The position numbers were made by a program, and so were the translations under genes. A DNA stretch of 64,000 nucleotides from Gyrodactylus bullatarudis (taxonomy: Eukaryota > Platyhelminthes > Monogenea > Gyrodactylidea > Gyrodactylidae), in NCBI GenBank assembly GCA_012064415.1, contig SSNU01000247.1, positions 483,202 to 547,201 on the forward strand, given 5' to 3'. Positions 49,530 to 61,500 of this stretch are shown here, one piece after another. Every line of letters starts with the position of its first letter. Positions within the stretch are counted from its first letter, which is position 1. Under the pieces are notes generated by a model. It saw nothing but the letters and a program-made list of their open reading frames with translations. It searched no databases and was not told the DNA's origin.

Positions 49530-52500
49530 CTGAAAAATTTAAATACTTTTAGTGCTTTTTAATATTCTCAGGTTGTAAATCTCTCACTCAGTATTTCAGT
49601 ATTTTTTAGCTATATTAATCAGCATTTATTATTTAGATTTAGTATTAAACTCACTTTGATGAATCTGACGAAATCGATACTTTACTGCGTCTTTTGGCTC
49701 TTGGTTTCCTTTCATTCTCTTGATGGGATGACAATCTAGAAGAATCATCTCCTGACCTTTTAAAGCAAGTAAAGAATTACAGGAGATTTCTCTTTAACTT
49801 TTCGACGCTCACTTATTCTTTGAACTGATTGAACTCTCCTGCCTAGCGATAGTTGGCTTAACTTCATCTTCTGAGTTGACAATGTTATCTTCACTTTGTG
49901 GTATAGTTACAGAGGCTGTCTGTGTAAGAGGACTATCACTACCAAGCCTCTCTTGATTAGTGATCACTCTTAGGGGTTCTCTACGTGAATCGTAACTGTT
50001 TTGATTACGATCTTTGGCTGATCTAGTTGAAGTTTGAGAGGCTAGAGAGTTTCGGTGATTCTGAATATTCTGAAGACTTTTCAGCGGCTTCCTAATTGAC
50101 GGACTCTCAGGTGTATCATTCCTATAACTTTGCATTGCAGTTGTCTGGGGTGGAATGTTTATAAATTCTTGAATGACCTCTCGGACTTTGGCTCGCTTGT
50201 CATTTTCTCTTTGGATAAGCTCTGTGTTCTTCCATTCCATTGAACGTACTTCAATCTATCATTTAATGTTGATAAAATTTCAATTTTGTATTTCTGGTAT
50301 TTTATTTTTTTTATCTCAAAGTCTACAAGAATATTTATTCCAAATGCATTAATAGTACATATCATTAAAGTAACCATGACTATTTGCATTCATCTCCATT
50401 CTGGTATAAATTTTGATAGAATTTTTTAAAATACAGGATTGAATGATGTTCCTGACAATTATTTTTGCAGTGTCAATATAAAAGTAAAAGATTTTCATTA
50501 TTATTTCAATGTGGAAATAGTATTTATATAATTGTGAATCTACTTGATAGTAGATACGTATTAAAAAACAAGGAGAAAACTTACAGCTGTTAGTCGTCTA
50601 AGATTCTCAAATCTCTCCTCTGCTGATTTTAATGATCTCTCCAAATTATCCTGAGCTCCTAACAGTGTGAGGGTTTCATTGATATCATCACCAAACTTGT
50701 TCCTTGACAAGGCCAACTTTATCTCTACTGAATTCAGCCATGCATCTGCTTCATCCGAGTCCTTTGCAAACAACCGGATATCATAGAGAATCTGTAAACG
50801 ATCCCATCTTTCACGCCATAATTCATTAATCAATAATTTCCCTGTTGCTAATTGCACACATTTTTCACGAACATCTGCTTTTATCCCAATTCTCTCTTTA
50901 CGATCTGCATTTTCTTTTGGCAAAAGTTGACGCCCGAGATTTAAACATTCTTCAACAAGTTCTGACTTTGATTTTATCTCATAGCGTAAAGTTCGATGAT
51001 CATTAATGAGACAGGCAACACCTGATACATCCCTGAACAAGAAATACACTAGATTTTACTAATAATCTCTAAACTCTCTAAAAGTATAAATCTGTTCTAT
51101 ATCTTATAATGGTCTTTCTCTGTACAATATGAGATCAAAATATAAACCCAAAAAGGTTGTTTGTGAGAGAGGCAACATCTGAAAGCATACGACTAGATTT
51201 TATTCATCATTCATGACTTTGATGAAGCTAGCGATCTAACTTAAAGTACATGGAGTATTCTTGTGATTTTTTCCAATTATTTTTGTCTGAGAAGAAAATT
51301 CTTTCTGATTAACTCCCTGGAAAGCAAAAGATAAATGAATCCGGCTTTTCTTCTTAAGGATTTAGTTCAACTCGTAGAAGTGTGTTCAATCCTGATAGAT
51401 AAACAGTTTGGTACAGTTTGCATGGCACTGCTCACACGAAATTTTGTGCTATTTAATCTCAGCCTTGTTAAATTTTGAAGAAGGGCGGTGCTCTATCTAG
51501 GATTCTACCTATGTTTATTTGAGAAAGAAGAAAATATTTAACAAATTTTGAGCAATTTGATATTTATAGCTAACAGGTTAAGTTTTAAATAAACTAATAT
51601 TAAAGATAAATATTATAGAATGATGTTAGATATTTTTCCCAAACAAGACTCAAGATTTTACGACAAAAATAGGTTAAATAGGTTAAGTTAACATTATTGT
51701 CATACCTGTTCCCACTGATTTTATTGTGTTTTATTGAGAATTAAATCTTAAAGAGAATAGCTAATCATAAGAGAAAATCCTCAAGAGATAAACAAACCTT
51801 GGCTTGGTCTGCTTTTCCATTTCAGTCTTGGTTAGCTCCAACCATTCAATGTGATCTTTGGCTAGTAAAAAGAACTTGTTCAACTCAGAATATTCCAGGA
51901 GTGTATCTCGTTTCTCTTTGATTTCCTTCAGGAAATCTTTCCAAACATTAGTCGTCCTCTGAATGCGAAGGGATAACTCTTGTAGCTAAATGCATCAGTA
52001 TCAGGCATTAATTCGAGCAAAAAGGTCTAATTTTTGGATTACCTACCTTGGCATCTGAGTACAATGGCAATAATTGGCTTGCTTTTGAACCCAACGTATT
52101 CATCTGTATTGACAATATATCAATGTCCTTAACGACACCTGCATATTTCCTTTGGATGTAGTGAAGTCTTTGGGATTTTTCTAATTTCGATTGATCCATA
52201 ATAGAACTCTCGGAGGGAATTTCAGGAAGCGCCTGACGTCTTGTTGTAATCTTTTCTTCCATATCCTAAGGAAGAAATACCTCATTAGTAATGGAGGTTA
52301 AAATGCTAGTTTTGATTTATCGCTAGAATTTTTTGTCAGAATTATGAAATTATAATTTTTGGATATTTGCCAACAAAAATAATTTTGCAAATCTTTTATC
52401 TGGGCCTCTTTATAATTTGATTCGTGTTGTGTCTAAGTCGCCTCAATCTAGTAATAAGGCCTGATCTGAAAGCCGATGATTGTTCCGACAGAAAGTTTAT

Positions 52501-55500
52501 CATCTAGGAATATTTGTTTAACAATAGAATAGAACTATAAGTAGTATGCTAAATTTTTTGAAGATTTCGTTTTTTCTGAAATTTAAATCTTTTCTACATA
52601 CCTCGCAATCCACAAGAAACAATTGAAGATCTCTGCCCATTTTCAGCAGGGCTGTTCTTGTCCTCATCATTTCCTGTAACTCCTGCCATAACTCAGTTAT
52701 TCTTTCTTTGCATACACTTAAATCTTCTGATTCTGGATGCTCATTCAGTATTAAATGTTCACACTTGTCCAAGGCCTTTTTGATCTTTGTAGTGCCAACA
52801 GTTAGGGTCTGCTCAGAAAACAATCTAAAGTTTTCATATGCATTATTGCATTGCTCCAAGTTGGTTCCAATCTCGTTGTCTCCAGCTTTCCTGTGACATT
52901 CCACAAGCCAAATCTGAAATTGATATTAATTTCTATCATATTCGTAAATATAATATTATTATTAGATTATTAATATTAGATTATTCAAGAAGATATCTTG
53001 TAAAATAATTCAAAAAATTAGTTATATTGTCACAAAATTTTGAGTATTTTGATAAATACAAATTCAAGTAAGCTCATCTCTTTAGCCTGAAAATACCCTC
53101 ATGTGGGAAAAGTGCTGCTCTAATCTGTATCTGAATCAAGACTTTTTCTCAACCTTTGATCTTCACTAATTGAGTAAGAAATTTACCTCAATTTCTTCAA
53201 GTTCCAGCATCACTTGAAATAGGTCATGCCTTAAGCCCAACATTTCGTCAATTTGAATTGACTGTTGGACAAGATCTTTGTACTCTCCTTGTATACGCTC
53301 ATTCCATGCTGTTACTGCTTTTAGGCCATCAAAATCTTTATTATTATTATCTTTGGTGATGTTCTGACATTTCCTCTCAAGAATTTCCATTACCGAAGCA
53401 TAATCTTCTATAGTCTTGTGGAGGGATGCATGCTTTCGCCTATAGATTATGGTTGCCTCTTCATCCTTGAAAAAAAACCAACACATTTTTAGTAACATTT
53501 AAGTAAGTACCAAAATAATAATAATAAAATATTTTTTACTATAAAATAAACTTGTCTGAAAAGATCCAATACAACTCTGAGATCTCTAAAAATTATGTCA
53601 TTCAAATTTCCCGTTAATTCTCAATGATTTCTTACTATACGAAACAATCTTTTGGATAATCTTTCTATGATTATAAAATATAGAGACCCGGCGAAATATA
53701 ACGTTTATCACTATAATATACGTCTGTCTTCTCTGACCTTCCTTATGAGCTTAGAACCAAACGAAAATAAAATATACTGTTGTACATCAGTTTTCTTATT
53801 TGAAATCTACAACAAAGTGGGAAAAATACATTTAAAATTTAATTCTCCGGGCAAATTTTTTTACTCTTCTAGATTTTGGTCTCAATTTGTAGAGAATTTT
53901 ATTTCCATGATTCAATCAGTACGACTAAACCCTATTAAATTCGTTTGTGAAGCATAGAAACAATTGAAGATAAATAAATGTACAACAAGTACAAATCAAT
54001 AGTAATTTACTACACTTTAATATTTTTGAGACATACCACAGGCTTCTCATGTATTGCAATGAGGAGATCTTTCTCAAGAATCCAGGCTTCAGCTTCATTG
54101 GCTTCCCGGATGTATTCATGGACCAGTGTGTCCAGTGTTAGCTCATCATGTAAATCTTGGATTATTTTGTCAATTTGATCTTTCCAGTAGTCTGTCAGTT
54201 CCTTTATTTCTCTTTTCATTAGCTCCTGTCGTTTCTCATCAAGATCTTGTGATTTCCCCTCCAGAAATTCCTCTGATTGCTGGAATTTTAAAAGTTGAGA
54301 TTTATTTCATCTTGTCAAAATACATTCTTTAGAAGAACAATTAAATTCAGTAATGTCACTGTCATTATCATTTCAAAATCAACGCAAATTCAAATTACTT
54401 TCAACGTTCTCAACCGATTGACCTCAGCTATTAGTTAGCAAATTTGCACTTTTGACAGTTATGAGTTAGTTTCATAACTGTGTTTTTTCAAAGGTTATCA
54501 TACTCAATTATCTATAGATTTATTCGATAAAATTAAGCTGTGTGATAAATCCATCACTAAACTCATTTTCTTGAATTTTAGTTTTAAAAATAAAATTACT
54601 ACTAAAAATTAGTTTTCATCTACCTATTACTAGATTGGAAATTTAATAAAAAATCGGTTTTCTTATCGTCTCGTTTATAGGGTTGGAAGATAGTCTCAAA
54701 TATTTTTAAATAATAATAATAAACCTCCTGCATTTAATCTTGATAAAAATTTACCTTGATGAGTATTTTAACTCTTGGCCTTCGGTTCTCAGCCTCACCA
54801 CAGTTTGATTTGAGTGAATTCTTTTTATGCTCCAAATAACGAAGGGAATTGGCCACACGGTCAGCTGTCGAACCTTTACCATCATTTGGTATTGTGTAGT
54901 TTTCTATGAAATGTTAATTACATTTATAATTATATATTTCTTGTAGAGGTTTTTATTTTTCGAATCAGTTAGCAAAACACAATAGAATAGCGAAAAAGTT
55001 TACTTGATCATCTCAGTATCGAAATTTCTTGAAGATTAAATCTACTTATATTTCATTATTTTGTATCACTTTGAGTTATTTTTGAAATGAAATTGATAAA
55101 CAAAGGATACCCACCCCTTTTGAGACAATTTAACGCTGCATATTTGTCATTGGCCCAATATTTCTCCAGGGTTAAATTGGTCAAGTATCTACTATAGGCA
55201 GTCTCCAGGGTATGCTTTTCAGTTAATTTGTCCAAGTTCTCTTTGTAGGATGTATACTTTTCCTTGAGATTATCATGCAACGCCTTGTACTCAAACTCTT
55301 TCATTGGATTTTTATTTGTGAGAAAGTCGATATTTTCCTAATTTATTTGATGAAATAATTTCAATTATTTTTACTAAAGCTAGTTAATTTGAAGATTTTT
55401 TTACAAAATTCTCAATTTTTTGGAAGAAAAAAAATTCGAAAATATCAACATAGAGATGTAACAAATTTTTCAACCTATTTTAAAAACCTCCTCAAATGAT

Positions 55501-58500
55501 AATACTATGAGTTCATAACATAATTTTATATAAGATCAAATATCAAAATGCTTGTCTGTGATAATATTCAAGTTTAAAAATCAGACTCTTTTAAAAATGC
55601 CGCTAGATTTTCAATGAATTTTTACTACGTTTTAACTAAAATTCCGAATATCTTTTTTGGTGATAAGGCTTCAAGGGGTTTTTCAATGAAAACAGTAATA
55701 ATCATTTCGGGATTATTTCTGTTAAATTTTTTTATTCCACTATGTCTAAAAGATAATTTAGGGAAAATGGGCAATTCACGACCATGCATGGGATTGCAAT
55801 CGAATTTTCAGTCATTTAAAATCTCACACATCATTGTTATCAAAGTTATATGTGGAAATTTCATGAAAAACTTTGATTTAATAAATTGTTGAAATTTTTT
55901 ACATCTCTAATTTTACACGATAATGGAAGAATTCTCAAAATTTGATTCAGGACATTTGAATTCTTTGAGTAATCCCAAAGAATCAAAAAAAATTCCAGCT
56001 CTTAGTTCAAATAACGACTCAAGTTTGACGCTAGCTCGAGATTTGAAATAATTTTTCATAATTTTCATAAAAATGACTTTTTCTCTTCATATGGTTAATC
56101 CTGTGTCTCGTAATTTTGATTTACAAACTATCTTGATCGAGTTAGACTTTTTGATAAAAAAATTGAGAATTTTGTACTAGATGAATAAGAAAAGATTTTC
56201 TTTTTATCACTCACAACAGCCAATTTATAGTTGTCCTGGAATATTTTCCATTCTTCCTCATAGCCATCGATGATATCGCGAACTTTTTTCAATTCTATCA
56301 AAGTCATATTTCTCGGATCAGACCTCTCATCTTCCACTCCCTCCTCAGGCTTATAGGCAATGTTGGCATAAATCTTAATCTTGTTCTCTTGCTGAATCAA
56401 CTTGTAGTTTAACTTTCTTAATTCATCTTCTATAGAAATTAAAGAAAGAAAAGAACTTGTTTTTATTTTCACCATCTCTAATATAAGAAAGAATACACAC
56501 CTACGAGGACGTTACTTTCTGCTCACAGTAAAACGAAAGACTCTTGACCTCAAATCAGGTGCAAGGTTCTTTTTGAAAAATCTTGACTCTCTGTACTCAT
56601 CAGAGGTAGATTTTTCTTTTAGAAAATTTGAACACGGTTTATATGGCAGACACTGATTTTTTTTGATATCTTGATCTTTTTCATGTTTAGTATGGTCTAC
56701 TAATATTCCCCGAATAAAATCGATAAGCTCATCAAAATCAATTTATTATTTCTGCTACAATTTATGAAAAGTATTAAATTCTTTTCCACGGCAATGATGA
56801 GTAACCATGGTGATATCTAATAATTTTGGAAATTCTTTTACTTTTTACCCATGACGGAATAAAAATAATTGTACTTTTGAAGATGATTTTACAATGATTA
56901 AATTTTATTAATGTAATATGAATTTCTTCTGAATTTGTTAATAGAGCAAGAATTTCTCCATTAACCTCATGTAAATCAAATGTGAGGGTTTAGAAATATT
57001 TGAACCTTCGATCCTCCTACAGGATTCTATTTACTCAATCTAACATTAAAATATATTTTCTAACAAGTTGATTTTTAACACAAACCTCTGTTCTCATCTA
57101 GGAAATCTGTCTTTTCCTGATTGATCGAATTCAACAGTGACTTCCAAGCTGCCTGAAGATCACCTGCTTTATTCGCCAGGGATTCCTTCAAATGTGGATT
57201 GTTCTCAGATACCATTCGTCCATTCTATTTGTGAATTATCATTAAATTCAGGTAAGATATTTATTTATAATATAATTTCCCCACTCAAGCATTTATTTAT
57301 TCAAGTTAAATGTCTCAATAAGCTAAGCTCTCCAAAGAGAAGATACTTGAGAATGAGACATTTTATTTCTCACATTTTAAGTAATCTTGTACTTTTTTCA
57401 ATACAAATATCAAGTCTGTGATCATAATCTACGTGTCTCATCTATGTTACAATTTACAATTGCTAATTATAAAAGTAAATAAAATTGATATAATTTACTA
57501 TTTTTTACCATAAAAATCAAAAGTTGTTAAAACCATCCAGGAAAAATTAAGGCAATTTTTTGAATTTTAGAAAATTTGAGCAAAGTAAGAAGATGTCAGA
57601 TTGTTTCACAAATAAAGATCTCTATTTCGGGCATACTCATCAGTGTGATACATGCCATATAAATACAGGTTTAACAAATTTGAAAGAGATGGCCTTATTG
57701 GTCCAAATTTTAATAGTTATACAATTGGCTCCTCCCTGTTACCAGGTCAGAGAAATTAATGTAAGAGATCTGAATTATAATTATTCGAAATTTGTACAAT
57801 GAAAGTGATAATTATTATTGTAGTCAGCGTTTAGTGGAAAGAAAATTTAGTTCTGTTAAAAATCAAAAGTTGTTAAAACCATCCTGGAAAAATGCTATTT
57901 TTTGAATTTTAGAAAATGCGTCAAGCCTCCACTTTTTTAAAGTCTGAGCTAAAATACTTGAATCATTTCGTAGATTTCAAGGGATTAAATACGGTTATTT
58001 AGGACCATCATCTCTCCTTCATATGACACCTATCAAAGAGAGCCGGACAGATCAATTTTCTTTGTATCTTTTACCGACTGATGAGTAATACCGGAAATAA
58101 AGCGCCTATTCCTCACACTTTCGGGATCCTTCTTTTTACTTATTATGCTCTCAACGTTTGCACATCTAACTAATGATATTAACAAAAAATTTCAATAAAA
58201 CTATTGGAATGAAGACATAAATATAGATACATACAGTAGAAGAAACTCACGTGAAAGATACTCTCAAGGCATTCTTCATTAACTTTTAATTCCTCGTAGA
58301 TGTGGAAGAAGGCATTCTTTCTCCGATCTGGTGAGAGACTCTTAATCTTTGAGACATACTCTTCTTTTTCCTTGATCCAATTGAGAAACTATATAGACAA
58401 GAATAATTTTCAAAATTATAATCCCCTCTTAAAGTATTATGAGGGAAAAATGACTATCAGATAATAACTACTCAAGTTAAACTACAAAAATTTATCTACA

Positions 58501-61500
58501 GAAATTCTAGTAATGACCCTAATTACTCTCACAAGATAGAAAATGTAGATGTTGTCAAATCTAAATTTGTCGCTAGTTTTCTAAATTTTTGCTTTAGTTT
58601 ATAAAAAATAGATAAAAATTTGTAGATTATCAAAATTTTCATAGTCCCAGAGTGTACGGAGGAGACTGAAGAGTTCTTATTTACATTTGGTAATGTAAAA
58701 TTTTCTAAATGAACATCAAATTGATTTTGGACTTACCTCGTCAACTTTGTCAATGAACTCGTAGTAGACAATCTTCTCCTTCATTGTGCAAAGCTTAGAG
58801 TTTGTAGTTGAAGAGATCCTCTCAAATCTATTTTAGAATTTCAATAAGATAATCGAATTCCATTGAATTTAATAGTTATTAAATTATTTTTACTTTGTTG
58901 ATTTCAAATTCTTTATCAAACGTATTAAATCTTAGTTACCATTAGATGATGGGAAACTGATTTTCACATGATAACGGGGTTGTTTTCAAAAATCTCATCT
59001 GTACCATTTTTGTTTCCTTTGTCTAAGGTGTTGAAGATTTCAAGACCTTAACGAAGATAATGATTTTCTCTTTGGTAAAAACCATAAATTCCTAAACTCA
59101 TCCCGATCATAATAGTTTTAGGTGAGCCGAATCATAGCTTTAAGACTTATTATTATTAAAAGATAAAAGTTTTATATTACACCTTATCAAAGTACATTTG
59201 AATTCTTGTTCTTATTACAACTATTTCAGATAATAACAAAACTATAGCCTATCAATGCTCTTTTGAAGAATACCAGATAAATATATTTTCAAATTTTCAT
59301 TGCATATCTATCAGATTTCAAAGTTCAAATTGAATCTGATTCACTTTTTGGATCACTCCCTTGGAGGTGTGTCCGTAAACTTTTTCTCAATTACATTCCC
59401 ATTCTCAATTTAACAGAGCACCTCTGTATATTTATTGGCCTACAGATTTTCCAGCACTTGAATAATATAGAATGGAATCAAAGTTTTCATAAAGCTCTAA
59501 AAATTTTTTCAGACTGGTATCTGGTTCAGACCTGTTCTGATACAGGTTGACGGTTGAATCTTCTAATGATTTTTTCGTTCCTTTATTTTGTTGAAAACCT
59601 TAAGTTAGTAAGTTTACTAGATTTAGTTATAATGGGTATGATGAATCGAATTTCAACATGACTAAACTAGTATCATTCTTCCTTCTCGGAGGCTTTTGAT
59701 AATCAAAGAAGAAACTTTTTTTATTTTTCTGTCAACTCATTCTCACACTTTTTCATTTTTAATGGGAGATTTATCCTTATAATAATAATTATTATTATTA
59801 TTATAATAACATAATTATGTTTTTCTGGAATATTTTGCTATTTTCTCCAGAAAGAAATATGCCCCCTTGGTTACTGTCCTAGTTATTACTAATAGATAAC
59901 TTATTCATGTAGGGAAGTCGACTTTATGTCTGAATTGACTGAATACTCCTGAAAATTAGTTCTACAGAGGAATAATTATATGGTATTTCTGTCTTAATTA
60001 CTTCTCTCCATCTTCTACTTCTTTATGGAATTGATATTCTAATCTATTTTTTCTCTTAAATTACACATTGTGTGAAATTTCCATAAATATTTTTTATCTT
60101 ATTTTGAAATTGATATTCTTCACATTCATTAGGAAGCAACTCTGTCGAGTTTCAGATTTGGAAATGTATCTTAACTGCAATAACATAACTGCATAAACCC
60201 TCTCTATATATAAATGTATATTTGAAATTACTGAAAAATCATTAGAGTAATGCTTCTCAATTAGAACGAGATATGAACGAAATAATTTAGACAAATAGAA
60301 ATGTTGAATGCTGTTGGGCTTACTTCTTTCCCAGGTGTTTACTTCTTTCATTCATATCTTCGAGCATTTTCACATTCATTGGAAACATCTTGGCAATTGA
60401 CGTTGCCTGTTGATTATGGGATTTTAATCGTGTTGCAATGTTTTCCATACTCTTTTCAATGCTGGTCAACTTTGTAAAGTAATCCTGTGCCAAACGACTA
60501 TTGATCTAGATAATTTATTGTTAGTTTAAGCTAGTAAATGCATAGTTATTTTCTCAAATTACATAATCCAAGTGTTAAAAACCCTTCTTCTACTTGACAT
60601 TGTCAACAATGAATGTGCTAGAGTTGAAATAATCTTCCTAAATCAACTGGGTTAACAGCTTACTGAGTCAAGAACTTTAATTTCTCAATTGTTATCGTCT
60701 TTTTTCCCTAGTTGATCATATAAGATGGAAAATAATCTCACCGGGTCTTTTACAAGGGATAAGGCTGACTCTTGTTGTGATAAAAGGACATCAATGAGAG
60801 CACTTAACTTTTGATACACAAAGTAATAAACCTTTTCTTGAAGTTGATCTTGAAGTGCTGTTGATATTCTATTCAAGGATTGCCATGACTCATCCATTTC
60901 CTGAATTGAATGTGTCAGCATCAAGTGATGTGGATCTAGCGAGTCCGATGTGATTCTCTGGCCAACCCTTGTCAACTCCTCTGCTTCTGTTTGACGTTCC
61001 TCAATCTCTTTTTGACACTGTCGTTGGTGCATTAATTTTCTTTCGGCTTCCTAGATAATGGAGTTACGAGTGATTTTATTGTGAGTTAGTTTGCTTTTTT
61101 ATTTCTCCACTTTAACACTCTCAGCGTTACAATTTGAAATAATATTTATCTTCCTAATTTCTACAGCTAAAGATTTGAAACCGGTAAAATAATGAAAAAA
61201 TAAAACTGCAAAAAACTTTTTCCTCATTCACCACTAAAATTAACTAATATTTCAAAATTGAATGAACTCTTTTGCAAAAATTTATCCATTTTTATACAAG
61301 ATGGTCGAAAATAAAATTTAAATCCCTTTCTCATCTTTTAGAGTGAACCAGATCTATTTGATACAACTGTATGCTGAAGAGAATTCGCAAATATTTTATT
61401 TCCACGCTTAGTTACGGTAGCAGTCAATTTATTAACATGTATAAAATAGTGACCATTCGATTCCTTATAAGGAATTATTTAATAACTATTTAATCTTCTT